From Clostridia bacterium (GTDB lineage Bacteria; Bacillota; Clostridia; Christensenellales; Aristaeellaceae), in contig JAFUOR010000037.1 in NCBI GenBank assembly GCA_017481825.1, forward strand, positions 24,556-88,555: a DNA stretch of 64,000 nt, given 5' to 3'. The notes under the pieces were generated by a model that worked only from the letters and a program-made list of their open reading frames with translations, was not told the DNA's origin and did no database searches. This document shows positions 34,398 to 44,145 of this stretch, piece by piece. The stretch's first letter is position 1. Each line of letters opens with the position of its first letter. Position numbers and translations under genes: made by a program.

Positions 34398-35933
34398 TTA
34401 TGCCTGATAACCCAGGCTGGCCATGAAGCGCTTGAAGCCATTCAGGCCGTTTTCATCCTGCTTGTACACGCCTGCATCCGCCAGCACCTGCGCGCATACC
34501 TTTGCGACCTCTCTGCGCAGGAGGGCCTCTGCTTCGACATCATCCTTACATAGGCCGTGATCGCTGACGATCTGCTCAAGCCAATCGTAGTGCTTGGCGG
34601 ACATGTCGTTCTCCCCAGGACGCACCATGGGGCGTTTGCCGGTCAGGAACTCCTGCAGCGCGGCCAGCTCCGTCTTGAGACGGCCCGGGAGAATGAACAG
34701 GCCCATCACCTCGATCAGGCCGATGTTCTCCTTCTTGATGTGGTGGAGCGGCGCATGGGGGTGGAAGATACCCAACGGATGCTCCTGGCTGGTGCGGTTG
34801 TTGCGCAGCACCAGGTTAAGCCGATATTCGCCATTCACCTTGCGAAGAATGGGCGTGATGGTGTTGTGGGGCGTGCCGTCGGTTTCAGCATAGACATCGC
34901 AGGAGGCGTCAGACCAGGCACGCCAGGCATTCAGGATGCGTTCAGCCTCATCAATCAGCGCCTTTTCATCCGTGCCGGTCAGCTGCACGGCGGACATGGG
35001 CCAGTCAAGAATGCTCGCCTTCACCGCAGGGTTGGGCGAAACAAGCGCGGCCTTCACGCAGGCCTGATCCATCGGGAAGGTATAGCGCCCGCCCTGGAAA
35101 TGATCGTGGTTGAGGATGGAGCCGCCGACGATGGGCAGATCAGCATTGGAGCCCAACATGTAATGCGGCAGCTGACGCACGAAATCAAACAGACGCTCGA
35201 AGGTACCGCGGGAGATCTTCATGGGCACGTGCTGGCTGTTGAAGACGATGCAGTGCTCCGCGTAGTAGGCGTAGGGGGAATACTGCACATACCAGTCCTG
35301 TCCGGAGAGCTTCACCGGTACGACGCGGTGATTCTGGCGCGCAGGGAAATTGCTGCGCCCACGATAGCCGGGATTCTCCACGCACAGCATGCACTTGGGA
35401 TAACCGACGCTGGGCGCGTTTTTGAGCTTGGCGATCTCCTTGGGATCCTTCTCCGGCTTGGAGAGGTTGATGGTGATCTCCAGCTCCCCTGCCGGGCTGT
35501 CAGCAAAATAGCGCACGTTCTGTGCGATGGCGTCCACCTTGATGTAGTCGCAGGCGCGGCACATATCGTAGAAGCGCTGTGTCGCCTGCTCGCTGTTTCC
35601 ATCAGCAACATCCTTCAGGAACGCTTCGCGAACCGTCTTGGGCGACGGCGTCAGCAGACCCATCAAGCGCGCGGAGAACAGATCGCGGGCATAGGTCATG
35701 TCCTCAATGAGGTCATGCTCCACCGCCAGATCGCAAAGCCCATTAAGCATCTTCGTGGCAGTGGCAGGAACCTCCACATCGACCTTCGGCTCCCCTTCTG
35801 GAGCATCCAGATCCATCGCATCCAGCAGCAGATTGCGGTAGTAGGGACGGTCAACTGCTTCTGTCAGCTGCTTCTCCTCGGCAAACACAAGCAGATTTTC
35901 AATCAGTTCCGTGGCGCGCTCAGCCCAGCTCAT
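34398..35933 (-). CDS. galT: UDP-glucose-hexose-1-phosphate uridylyltransferase, class II
   Basis: A 511-residue GalT of the Firmicutes class II type, the Leloir enzyme exchanging UMP between UDP-glucose and galactose-1-phosphate. The active-site histidine motif is ILNHDHFQGG (about residues 272-282). The FPARQNHRVVPV and CMLCVENPGYRGR segments are typical of the class. It has its own consensus promoter. No galK or galE lies in the window, though an aldose epimerase is encoded at 52.2 kb. Confidence 0.93.
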   Translation of the reverse strand: MSWAERATELIENLLVFAEEKQLTEAVDRPYYRNLLLDAMDLDAPEGEPKVDVEVPATATKMLNGLCDLAVEHDLIEDMTYARDLFSARLMGLLTPSPKTVREAFLKDVADGNSEQATQRFYDMCRACDYIKVDAIAQNVRYFADSPAGELEITINLSKPEKDPKEIAKLKNAPSVGYPKCMLCVENPGYRGRSNFPARQNHRVVPVKLSGQDWYVQYSPYAYYAEHCIVFNSQHVPMKISRGTFERLFDFVRQLPHYMLGSNADLPIVGGSILNHDHFQGGRYTFPMDQACVKAALVSPNPAVKASILDWPMSAVQLTGTDEKALIDEAERILNAWRAWSDASCDVYAETDGTPHNTITPILRKVNGEYRLNLVLRNNRTSQEHPLGIFHPHAPLHHIKKENIGLIEVMGLFILPGRLKTELAALQEFLTGKRPMVRPGENDMSAKHYDWLEQIVSDHGLCKDDVEAEALLRREVAKVCAQVLADAGVYKQDENGLNGFKRFMASLGYQA

Positions 35934-35987
35934 TTGTATTCCTCGCTTTTCTGCGGCCTTTGGCCGGAATCGTTATCACACACTTTT

Positions 35988-36016
35988 ATTATAGTGCCTT
36001 TTTCCGGGGCTGTCAA
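35988..36016 (-). promoter_or_regulatory. Promoter of galT
   Basis: On the minus strand: consensus TTGACA (36016-36011), 17 bp, consensus TATAAT (35993-35988). Confidence 0.88.
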
Positions 36017-36062
36017 TGGACGATCTTCGCCTTTTCACACCCTCCAAAGCCGATATTTTTCC

Positions 36063-36944
36063 TTACCAGCTCAGAACCTCATACCCGTCCTCGGTGACAA
36101 GCACCATTAGTTCCCACTGCGCGGAGGGCTTGCCGTCCGCCGTGAAGATTTCCCAATCATTATCGATATGCGTACAGACTGCGTCCGTACCCATGTTAAC
36201 CATCGGCTCGATCGTGAAGATCATACCGGGGACAAGCACCATATCCGTGCCGCGAACGCCTGTGTAACTCACGAAGGGATCCTCATGGAATTCCAGACCG
36301 ACACCATGACCGCCGATCTCCTTCACAACGCTGTAACCATGCTTTTTTGCATGATCATGAACCGCCTGGGACATATCGCCGAGGAAGCCCCAGGGCTTGA
36401 CCTCCTGCAATCCCAGTTCCACGCATTCACGGGTAACCTCGACCAGCTTGCGCTTTTCCTCGCTCACCTGGCCAATGCAATACATCCGGGAGGAATCAGA
36501 GAAATAGCCGTCCAGAATGGTGGAGCAATCAACATTCACGATGTCGCCGTCGCGCAGGATGACCTTCTCTGATGGAAAGCCGTGGCACACCTGATCATTG
36601 ACGGACGTACAGACGCTGTAAGGATACCCCTTGTAGTTCAGCGGCGCTGGAATTCCGCCCATGGCAGTCGTCATATCGTAGACGATGCGATCAATTTCCG
36701 AGGTTGCCATGCCCTCATGGATCTGCCTGCCGATCTCATCCAACACAGCGACATTGATCTTCGCGCTCTGCCGGATCTTTTCAATCTGCGCGGGCGTTTT
36801 GAGCAGTTTGCGTTCTGGAACCAGATGCCCCTGCGCCGCAAGGGCTGCCATACGCTGATCCGTCTGTGCGTGGCAGCTCTTATACTTCCGTCCGCTGCCG
36901 CACCAACAAGGGTCATTTCGTCCAGGGAGCTTATCGTGCAGCAT
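36063..36944 (-). CDS. map: Methionine aminopeptidase type I with N-terminal SEC-C zinc motif
   Basis: A 293-residue enzyme that removes the initiator methionine. The N-terminus carries a SEC-C zinc motif, GRNDPCWCGSGRKYKSCH (about 7-24), found in a subset of Clostridial MetAPs and thought to link the enzyme to the ribosome. The catalytic domain has the metal ligands in NVDCSTILDGYFSDSS, GGHGVGLEFHEDP and FTIEPM. The start at 36944 follows GGAGGG; a longer ORF would run through a hairpin. Confidence 0.93.
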   Translation of the reverse strand: MLHDKLPGRNDPCWCGSGRKYKSCHAQTDQRMAALAAQGHLVPERKLLKTPAQIEKIRQSAKINVAVLDEIGRQIHEGMATSEIDRIVYDMTTAMGGIPAPLNYKGYPYSVCTSVNDQVCHGFPSEKVILRDGDIVNVDCSTILDGYFSDSSRMYCIGQVSEEKRKLVEVTRECVELGLQEVKPWGFLGDMSQAVHDHAKKHGYSVVKEIGGHGVGLEFHEDPFVSYTGVRGTDMVLVPGMIFTIEPMVNMGTDAVCTHIDNDWEIFTADGKPSAQWELMVLVTEDGYEVLSW

Positions 36945-36968
36945 ATCAATCCCTCCATTCAACAGGAA

Positions 36969-36998
36969 GCCTTCCGGCAGCATGTCGGAAGGCCTCGT
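36969..36998. other. Hairpin between degV and map
   Basis: GCCTTCCG (36969-36976) pairs with CGGAAGGC (36986-36993). The T-rich tail CTCGTTTTT is on the plus strand, opposite to the genes. On the coding (minus) strand the hairpin has only a weak tail, so read-through into map is likely. Confidence 0.55.
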
Positions 36999-37000
36999 TT

Positions 37001-37879
37001 TTACTTTCCCTTGGGTGCACGGGATTCACCAAGACAGAATACCGCGATAACGCCTGGACCCGTATGCGCGCCAATTACGGGGCCAACATACGTCAGCTGG
37101 ACGTCCTCAACCGGCAGGGAGGCTTTGAGCATATCCGCCAACGCTTGGGCTTCATCCGCACAATCACCATGGGAGATCATAATCAGTTGACCCTCGGGCT
37201 TCACAATATCCTGACGAATCTTATCCGCAAGGATGTGAATACTGCGGCGGCGACCCGCTGCTTTTTCCTTCACGGCAAGCTTGCCTGCCTCGTCCACGCG
37301 CATAATCGGTTTGATGCGTGCCAGCGTACCGATATAGGCGCTGGTGGCAGATACGCGGCCGCCGCGATAGAGATGCATCAGGTCATTCACCGTGAACCAG
37401 TGGACGATGTTCTGCACATTGTTCTGCACCCAGGCGGCATTGTCGTCAAAGGACATGCCATCTGCCCGGTTTTTCAGGGCATAGTGCACCAGCAGCCCCT
37501 CACCTGCCGATGCGCAGAGGCTGTCGATCACCACAAGCTTCCGTTCCGGGAACTCCGCGCGAACCTCCTCTGCCGCAGACTGCGCCGCCGCACAGGTGCC
37601 GGACAGACCGCTGGAGAAAGCGATGGTCAGCACATCATGCCCTGCGCCCGCCAGCTCACGGAAGCATTCAGCCCAGGTCTCGCTGTTCACCTGAGACGTG
37701 GTCAGTATCTTGCCGTCGCGCATCGCGTCATAGATTGCCTTGGTGCCCTCGTCCGTACCGTCGGGCACATAGGCCTGACCGTCCATCAGATAAGAAAGAC
37801 TCAGCACCTTGAAGCATTCCTGCTGCTTGATCCAGCTCACCGGCATATCAATGGCCGAATCTGTAACAATCCAATACAT
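37001..37879 (-). CDS. DegV family fatty-acid-binding protein
   Basis: A 292-residue DegV protein. Typical segments are WIVTDSAIDMP at the N-terminus, LTTSQVNSETW, the lipid-headgroup loop FSSGLSGTCAAAQSAA, and LYRGGRVSATSAYIGTLARIKPIM. DegV/FakB-like proteins bind a fatty acid for phosphorylation by FakA; no fakA is in the window. The start at 37879 lies 10 bases after GGAGG. It has its own promoter. Confidence 0.92.
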   Translation of the reverse strand: MYWIVTDSAIDMPVSWIKQQECFKVLSLSYLMDGQAYVPDGTDEGTKAIYDAMRDGKILTTSQVNSETWAECFRELAGAGHDVLTIAFSSGLSGTCAAAQSAAEEVRAEFPERKLVVIDSLCASAGEGLLVHYALKNRADGMSFDDNAAWVQNNVQNIVHWFTVNDLMHLYRGGRVSATSAYIGTLARIKPIMRVDEAGKLAVKEKAAGRRRSIHILADKIRQDIVKPEGQLIMISHGDCADEAQALADMLKASLPVEDVQLTYVGPVIGAHTGPGVIAVFCLGESRAPKGK

Positions 37880-37911
37880 GTTGATCATTCCTCCAGAATC
37901 AGGATGGTTTC

Positions 37912-37940
37912 AGTATATCACATATAATAGCTTTTGACAA
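37912..37940 (-). promoter_or_regulatory. Promoter of degV
   Basis: On the minus strand: TTGTCA (37940-37935), 17 bp, TATACT (37917-37912). Confidence 0.75.
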
Positions 37941-37985
37941 GGTTTTCAATAACCGATGCAAAAGTAATTCATCAACAAATGACCA

Positions 37986-39518
37986 TCAGCGCCAATATTT
38001 TCCGTCCAGTTCACGGTACTGAATTGCCTCGGCCACATGCTCCGTCCTGATCAGCTCTGCCCCCGCCAGGTCGGCAATGGTACGAGCTACCTTGATGACA
38101 CGCCCATAGGCGCGCATGCTCATGCCCATACGGTCAACAGCCATGTGAAGGATGCTGGTTGCCTCGTTTGTCATGGGGCAATAGCGCTTGGACAGCCGGG
38201 CGTCCAACTGCGCGTTGCAGTGGATGCCATCAAGCCTGTAACGCTGCTGCTGAATCTCGCGTGCACGGCGAACCCGCTTGGCAACATCGGCGGATGACTC
38301 CGCAGCACCGCCGGCGTTAATCTCCTTGACCGGCACAGCATCCACCTCAATCTGAATATCGATACGATCCAGCAGCGGGCCGGACACACGGTCCAGGTAG
38401 CGGCGAATTTCGTTCTTGGAGCAGCGGCACTGCTTCTGCTTGCTGCCAAAAAAGCCGCAGGGGCACGGGTTCATGCTTGCGATGAGCATAAAGCTGGATT
38501 GATACTGGGCCTGATGATGAACGCGGGTGACCGACACCACACCATCCTCAAGGGGCTGGCGCAGGGCCTCCAGAGCATTTCTGTTGAATTCCGGCAGCTC
38601 ATCGAGAAACAGCACGCCGTTGTGCGCCATGCTGACTTCACCCGGACGGGCGGCCGAGCCGCCGCCGATAAGGCTGGCCACCGATGCGCTGTGATGCGGT
38701 GCACAAAACGGACGAGTTGCCATCAGACCACTTCCAGGCGTAAGCTTTCCTGCGATGGAGTGAATTCGCGTTGTTTCCAGCGCTTCCTCGAAAGTCAAGG
38801 GAGGCAGGATGCCGGGCAGGCAGCGTGCCAGCATGGTCTTGCCTGATCCGGGGACGCCGATCATCAGCATGTTATGGCCGCCGGCAGCCGCCACCTCCAG
38901 CGCACGGCGGGCGCCAAGCTGTCCCTGCACCTGCGCCAGATCCACTACGCACCGGCTGGACTGGACAATCTCCTGATAGGAGCGCTGCACCTGCGCCGGG
39001 ATTGTCTCCTTCCCCTTCAGGTGCTGGATCACGTTGCGCAAATTTTTTGCCGGGTATACGCGGATCCCCTGGATGCATGCCACCTCTTCCGCATTGCCGC
39101 TGGGCAGAATGACCTCCTCGATTCCCTGCTCACTGGCGCTGATGACCATCGGGAGTGCGCCGCGAACGGGTTGCAATGTTCCATCCAGGGAAAGCTCGCC
39201 CAGCAGCAGTGTTCGCGTCAAGTCCATCGGCTCCAGCTGATTGGACGCCATCAGGATGCTCACCGCAATGGGCAGGTCAAAAGCAGGGCCTTCCTTCTTC
39301 GTATCAGCAGGCGCAAGGTTGACTGTCAGGCGTGATATGGGCATGGCAAAGCCGCTGTTGACAATCGCTGCGCTGACGCGATCACGGCTTTCCTTGACCG
39401 AGGCATCCGGAAGGCCGATGATCTCCAGCGCCGGCATACCGTTGGCGGCAAAGACTTCAACCATCACAGCAAAGCCGCTGACGCCCGAAAGACCATAGCT
39501 CAATGTGCGTGCCAGCAT
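37986..39518 (-). CDS. comM: YifB/ComM family Mg-chelatase-like AAA+ ATPase
   Basis: A 510-residue protein: an N-terminal Lon-protease-like fold (LPDASVKESRDRVSAAI), the AAA+ Mg-chelatase domain with Walker A in GVPGSGKTML and GVLFLDELPEF, and a C-terminal helical domain (RTIADLAGAELI...). ComM is a helicase that helps branch migration of DNA taken up by transformation. With dprA at 20.8 kb this suggests that natural competence is retained, which is inference. The start at 39518 follows GGAGGTG. Confidence 0.93.
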   Translation of the reverse strand: MLARTLSYGLSGVSGFAVMVEVFAANGMPALEIIGLPDASVKESRDRVSAAIVNSGFAMPISRLTVNLAPADTKKEGPAFDLPIAVSILMASNQLEPMDLTRTLLLGELSLDGTLQPVRGALPMVISASEQGIEEVILPSGNAEEVACIQGIRVYPAKNLRNVIQHLKGKETIPAQVQRSYQEIVQSSRCVVDLAQVQGQLGARRALEVAAAGGHNMLMIGVPGSGKTMLARCLPGILPPLTFEEALETTRIHSIAGKLTPGSGLMATRPFCAPHHSASVASLIGGGSAARPGEVSMAHNGVLFLDELPEFNRNALEALRQPLEDGVVSVTRVHHQAQYQSSFMLIASMNPCPCGFFGSKQKQCRCSKNEIRRYLDRVSGPLLDRIDIQIEVDAVPVKEINAGGAAESSADVAKRVRRAREIQQQRYRLDGIHCNAQLDARLSKRYCPMTNEATSILHMAVDRMGMSMRAYGRVIKVARTIADLAGAELIRTEHVAEAIQYRELDGKYWR

Positions 39519-39591
39519 GGGGGCACCTCCGTCTGTCATGCATGTTTATAAAATCATTGTACAGCAATTTCAGGAAAAATGCAACCGCATC

Positions 39592-39623
39592 AAAAAGCTG
39601 CTGCGACAAAGCATCACAGCAGC
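39592..39623 (-). terminator. Terminator of the rbgA-glycosyltransferase operon
   Basis: On the minus strand GCTGCTG (39623-39617) pairs with CAGCAGC (39603-39597), followed by TTTTTG. Confidence 0.82.
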
Positions 39624-39629
39624 CGTGAG

Positions 39630-42600
39630 TTAATACCAGATTCGCAGGAACTTCCGCATGAAATCCAACCACCAGGTGGGCGTCAACACGCCGCTGGCAT
39701 AGGGGAAGAAGCCGATGAACATGATCAGGCAGAGCATCAGGTATGCCCAGGTGATCCTCCGGCCCATGCGCGGGAAGCGCAGGGACAGGTGGTGGAGGAG
39801 CAGCGTTGTGCCCAGAATGAGGAAGGGCACGCTGGCAAAGTAATGGTAGATGTAGGTTCCACGGGGTACCAGCACCCAGGGCAGGAATTGCGCCAGGAGG
39901 CCGATCAGCACGAAGGCTGCCGACACATCCCAGGTATCGCTGTACAGCTGCCAGGTCGTGTCACGCTCCGCAATGCGGTAGCGGTGCTGACGGATCCAGG
40001 CATAGGCCGCGTAGGAGACGCCTGCCAGACCCACCAGCCACACTGCCGGATTGCCAAAGCAGAAGATGGCGTAGCTCCAGCCTTCAGGCACAAAGGCGGG
40101 CGATGCATAGTACATCGGGCGCTGAATGAGCGGCCATTCATACCATGGCGAGTAGAAGGGATGATCCATGCCCAGGCGGGGGGTGGAATGGTAGGACAGC
40201 ATGCTTTCGCCGGCGCGGATGACACGCTGGATGAAGTCAATTGGGCCATCCACATGCGTATAGGCAAAATACGGAATGTAGGACAGCAGATAGACCAGCG
40301 CAGGAACAGCCACAAAGAACAGCAGGCACCACAGGCAAAGGGTGATCACACGCCTCATGGCTGGCTTATCACGCTTCTCAAGGATGTCAATCTCCTGCTG
40401 CGGCATAGCCTTGCCGCTGCGCAGCATCCGGGCAGCATCCATGCCGATGCGCAGATGACGGAAGCAGGTCCAGAAGAACAGGATGGCAAGACCAACGCCT
40501 GCATACGCGCCGATCCACTTGCTTGCAAAGCCGCAGCCCATGAAGAATCCGGACAGCGCCAGATCGGGTAAGAGCTTCTTCACCGGATCAAGCACGACAT
40601 CCCGCTGCATGAAGCGCAGCATGAAGAAATAGCTCAGGATGATGAAAAGCACCGGAAAGCTGTCGATGGTTGCGATGCGTGTCTGGGTGAAGTGCATGCA
40701 GTCCAGAGCCATCATCATCATGGCGGCAAAGGCCATATCCGTGCGTTTGGTCAGCTGCTTGGCAATCAGATACATCGCAGGCAGCATCAGAATGCCGCAG
40801 AGCGCGCCTGCAAAGCGCCAGCCAAAGGGCGTCATGCCAAAGACGGCAATGCACCAGCTCATGATAACCTTACCCAGCGGCGGATGGCTCGTCTCGTAGG
40901 GCACGGTGCCGTTCAAGTGCTCAAAGCCGGTACGGGCATGGTAGATCTCGTCAAAGTAGGTGGAATTCCACCAGCCGGGCTCGCCTTCGAGGGTATCCTG
41001 CTCATCCAGAAGGTTTTCCGGCGCGGAGTAGAGCGGCGAGGCCGTGTTGGCATTCAGCGCGCCCAGAACGTTGGCCGGGATGATATTTCCCTGGGCATCC
41101 TTGAAGATGACCTCGTTGATGATCAGTCCGATCTGCCGGGGCGTGATGCGGACAAATTGTCCGGAGAGGTGCTCTACGCCCGCCACTGTCGTAGGCGATG
41201 TATAGTTGATGCTGCCGCCGGATTCATAGGCAGGCACGAGGTATTTCCAGCGGAAGCACTGGCCCTCCGCCATTTGCGCCCAGTACTCCGGCGACCAGTT
41301 CTCGCCGTCATCGCTGATGGCCACGTTGAAGTCATCATAGCTCACCTGACAGAAGTAGAGCATGGTGAAATCATCATAGTACGCGCCCAGGTCAATGATG
41401 ACCTGCTCGTTAACATTGGTGGATTTCCAGGGATTCTGCGGCGCTTTGGTCGAACCCAGGGTCGTGAGCGTCACGACGGAATAGATCGCCGTCACGACGA
41501 GCACAAGGATGAGGTCAAGGCGTGTCCAGCGCAGCATGCTTGTATCCTTGAAGGTCAGGGGCGTGCAGGGCTCCTTTTCGTGTTCGCGCGCAGGCAGCAG
41601 CGAAGGCCCGCCCTCCGTTTCGCCAAGCTGCTCGGGTGCGTCCTCCAGGCAGATGCGGTGGCACAGCCACACGGCAAACATCGTCATGCCCACATTCAGC
41701 GCCGACAGAATATTTGCCAGTACAACCGTGTCGTTGTTGAGATGCCCCATCGCGCTGCCCAGGCGAAGGGAATTGTCCAGGATGATCCCCTCGTTGATGA
41801 ACAGGACGCAGGAGGTACCGATCAGCAGGCCAAGGATTCTCCTGTCGCGCCGGATAGCGTACGCCATGCCCAGCAGGAACAGCGCCGGGAACAGATAGCG
41901 CTCATGCATCTTGATGCCGAAAACGTAGAGCAGCAGGAACAGCACTGCACCGCAAAGCGGCAGATGCTCCAGCTTCTGACCACGCACGAAGATCGGCAGA
42001 ATGATCGCGAAGGCCATGGCCATGGCAACGATGCCCAGATTCGTCCAGGTTGTGCCGACGATGGCCATGCCCAGATATGCCACGGCGAATATCGCCATGA
42101 TGCAGGGCTCGATAAAGCTGCTTGTCCTCTCCCCGCGGCGCAGGAAGCAGTACACCGCCCAGGCGGCAGAAAAACCAGCGAAGAACACGCAGGCCAGCAC
42201 ATCCGCCTGATTGGCAATGGCATCCCAATTCGCGCCAAAGAGGTAGTAGAGGTTCGTGGTGTTCACCGTGGCGTAGGGATAGGAACCCATCGTCTCGATG
42301 TAGAGGTTGATGAGCCACAGGGGCGATTCCTGATTCGGGCTGAAAGGCAGCACCACTGCCAGCGCCACCGCTGCGGAAATACCCACGCCGATGAGCATAT
42401 CCTTCCAGACCTTGGGGTTTTGCACCAGCTCCATGATTATGGCAGCAAGACCGAGGAAGCCCAGCATCAGCGCCTGAGGCTTCACCAGTGCGCACAGCAC
42501 ATAGACCGGCAGCACGAGCATCCACTTGCGGTGGAGGGCCAGATAAGCCACCAGCATCAGCCCGATGCACAACACGCTGTCGATCTGGCACCATGCGGCG

Positions 42601-43763
42601 CTGTTGATGAAGATAGCAGGGTTGAAGGCCATCAAAAGCGCAAGAAGGCCGGATTGCTGACGAGTATACTGATGCTCTGTTGCCAGACGGTATACCAGCC
42701 AGGCAGCCAGTAAATCGCAGGCCATCGGCACCAGCTTATGCACAAACGCGGCGCTGACAACGCCATTGAGCGACTGGGACAGCAAACCATTGAGCCCCAT
42801 CACGTAGATGTAGCCGGGCGTATAATCGCACCAGTTGGATTGATAGAACAGGGATGCGCCGTAATTCACCATGGTATTGCCCCAGGCAGTGAAGCAGTTC
42901 ACATCCACCTGGTAACCATCCACGGTGAGCGCCACAGCCAGGCGCAGAGCCGCCGCCACAATCAGCCCAGCCATGGCAAAGAGCGGCATGCCGGGGCGCT
43001 TTCCCCTGGCGGCGTCCTGCAGTGCCTCAACCCGGGCATCCTTTTGCAGACGGCGCATCATCGCAGCGGCAGCGTAGGCATAGCAGGCAGCGATTACCAG
43101 CAGCCAGGGCCAGAAGGGCGAGCCCTCCCCGTCCGTCTCAGCAGCATCAACGCCCGCATCAATCACGGGCGCTTCCACCTGATACCAGGCCTCGGCTACC
43201 ACACCAGAGGGAAGCACATCCACCTCGACAAGGGACAAAGCGTCAAAGGAGGCTTTGCCGATACTCTCGCCGCTGTAACCGCCGACGCGGGCAAAGACCG
43301 TCAGTTCCTTCTGATCCTCGCCAGTTTCGCCATACATCTCCACATAAAGCCAGTCGCCCGCGGAATCGAAGACGCTCTGGCTGAAGACATAGATATCGGC
43401 AATGGACAGATTGGCTCCACGGCCGCTGTCAACGATCTCGTCCGCCTTGATATAGCCGGACAGGCGGTACATGGTGCTCGGCTTGACCCTGACGCGCTGG
43501 GCAAAGCGGGCATCATTCATGCCCAGATTCTCCACCGTCACGCTGACCGAGCCGTCCTGGGCATCGTTTGACACCCCGTAGAGCGTCACGCCCTCACGGC
43601 TGACGTACGCATCGGTGTACCAGTCCGTAGGAAGGCCGTCATCGCCAAGTTCCTCAAAACTGGGGTTCAGCAGCAGATTTTCCCCTTCTCCCACAGCGCC
43701 TGATGGAAAAAGGAAGAGCAGTAGCGCTGCTATAGCCAGCAGCACCCGTTTGGATAAACGCAA
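39630..43763 (-). CDS. Giant double GT-C glycosyltransferase (GT39/PMT-like) with secreted-type N-terminus
   Basis: A 1,377-residue membrane protein. A signal or anchor helix (1-25) is followed by an external beta-sandwich of the carbohydrate-binding type (about 28-185, NLLLNPSFEELGDDGLPTDW). Residues about 255-735 form a first multi-helix GT-C transferase. A second GT-C module (about 741-1377) is of the protein-O-mannosyltransferase type, with its own small external domain (about 765-915), the acidic loop FDEIYHARTGFEH near 936 and SHPPLGK near 957. PMT-like enzymes transfer a sugar from a polyprenyl-phosphate donor outside the membrane. The start is a TTG nine bases after TGGAGTG. It closes an operon with rbgA, rnhB and yraN. 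Confidence 0.85.
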   Translation of the reverse strand: MRLSKRVLLAIAALLLFLFPSGAVGEGENLLLNPSFEELGDDGLPTDWYTDAYVSREGVTLYGVSNDAQDGSVSVTVENLGMNDARFAQRVRVKPSTMYRLSGYIKADEIVDSGRGANLSIADIYVFSQSVFDSAGDWLYVEMYGETGEDQKELTVFARVGGYSGESIGKASFDALSLVEVDVLPSGVVAEAWYQVEAPVIDAGVDAAETDGEGSPFWPWLLVIAACYAYAAAAMMRRLQKDARVEALQDAARGKRPGMPLFAMAGLIVAAALRLAVALTVDGYQVDVNCFTAWGNTMVNYGASLFYQSNWCDYTPGYIYVMGLNGLLSQSLNGVVSAAFVHKLVPMACDLLAAWLVYRLATEHQYTRQQSGLLALLMAFNPAIFINSAAWCQIDSVLCIGLMLVAYLALHRKWMLVLPVYVLCALVKPQALMLGFLGLAAIIMELVQNPKVWKDMLIGVGISAAVALAVVLPFSPNQESPLWLINLYIETMGSYPYATVNTTNLYYLFGANWDAIANQADVLACVFFAGFSAAWAVYCFLRRGERTSSFIEPCIMAIFAVAYLGMAIVGTTWTNLGIVAMAMAFAIILPIFVRGQKLEHLPLCGAVLFLLLYVFGIKMHERYLFPALFLLGMAYAIRRDRRILGLLIGTSCVLFINEGIILDNSLRLGSAMGHLNNDTVVLANILSALNVGMTMFAVWLCHRICLEDAPEQLGETEGGPSLLPAREHEKEPCTPLTFKDTSMLRWTRLDLILVLVVTAIYSVVTLTTLGSTKAPQNPWKSTNVNEQVIIDLGAYYDDFTMLYFCQVSYDDFNVAISDDGENWSPEYWAQMAEGQCFRWKYLVPAYESGGSINYTSPTTVAGVEHLSGQFVRITPRQIGLIINEVIFKDAQGNIIPANVLGALNANTASPLYSAPENLLDEQDTLEGEPGWWNSTYFDEIYHARTGFEHLNGTVPYETSHPPLGKVIMSWCIAVFGMTPFGWRFAGALCGILMLPAMYLIAKQLTKRTDMAFAAMMMMALDCMHFTQTRIATIDSFPVLFIILSYFFMLRFMQRDVVLDPVKKLLPDLALSGFFMGCGFASKWIGAYAGVGLAILFFWTCFRHLRIGMDAARMLRSGKAMPQQEIDILEKRDKPAMRRVITLCLWCLLFFVAVPALVYLLSYIPYFAYTHVDGPIDFIQRVIRAGESMLSYHSTPRLGMDHPFYSPWYEWPLIQRPMYYASPAFVPEGWSYAIFCFGNPAVWLVGLAGVSYAAYAWIRQHRYRIAERDTTWQLYSDTWDVSAAFVLIGLLAQFLPWVLVPRGTYIYHYFASVPFLILGTTLLLHHLSLRFPRMGRRITWAYLMLCLIMFIGFFPYASGVLTPTWWLDFMRKFLRIWY

Positions 43764-43794
43764 ATTCGATCACTCCAGATCCAGAAATTATGCC

Positions 43795-44145
43795 TCACAT
43801 ACAGGCAGGAAAGGCATTGGGCACGTGGATGATGCCCTGTGCCGTGATCTCCACAACATCAAAACGAACTGGATGGCTCATCCATTCCCGCTCCACCAGA
43901 AAAGACAGGGCAGCATGCGTCATCCGGCGCTGCTTGGCGGACGTGACAGCCAGCAGACCATCCCCCGCGCGGCCTCTGGGACGGGCCTTGACCTCCACAA
44001 AGACGATGGTTCTGCCATCCTGCATGATCAGATCGATCTCGCCGTCCTGCGCGCGATAGCGTCGGGCAATGACCATCATCCCCTTGGCGCACAGATACGC
44101 CTCAGCCTGATTTTCCCCATTCAAACCGGCGTCATACTGCTTCAT
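43795..44145 (-). CDS. yraN: YraN/UPF0102 family nuclease-like protein
   Basis: A 116-residue protein of the restriction-endonuclease-like fold: GENQAEAYLCAKGM, then RYRAQDGEIDLIMQDGRTIVFVEVKAR with the D-E-K metal triad. YraN is usually encoded next to rnhB, as here, and its function is uncertain. Its start overlaps the rnhB stop. Confidence 0.92.
   Translation of the reverse strand: MKQYDAGLNGENQAEAYLCAKGMMVIARRYRAQDGEIDLIMQDGRTIVFVEVKARPRGRAGDGLLAVTSAKQRRMTHAALSFLVEREWMSHPVRFDVVEITAQGIIHVPNAFPACM

Noticed and set aside
34557-36110. A 517-codon plus-strand frame antisense to galT
   Set aside because: galT has motifs, promoter and terminator; the antisense frame runs through the galT promoter and has no ribosome site.
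36969-36998. Terminator for an unseen plus-strand gene between map and degV
   Set aside because: The hairpin and T run face the plus strand, but no plus-strand gene with a ribosome site or domain lies upstream.
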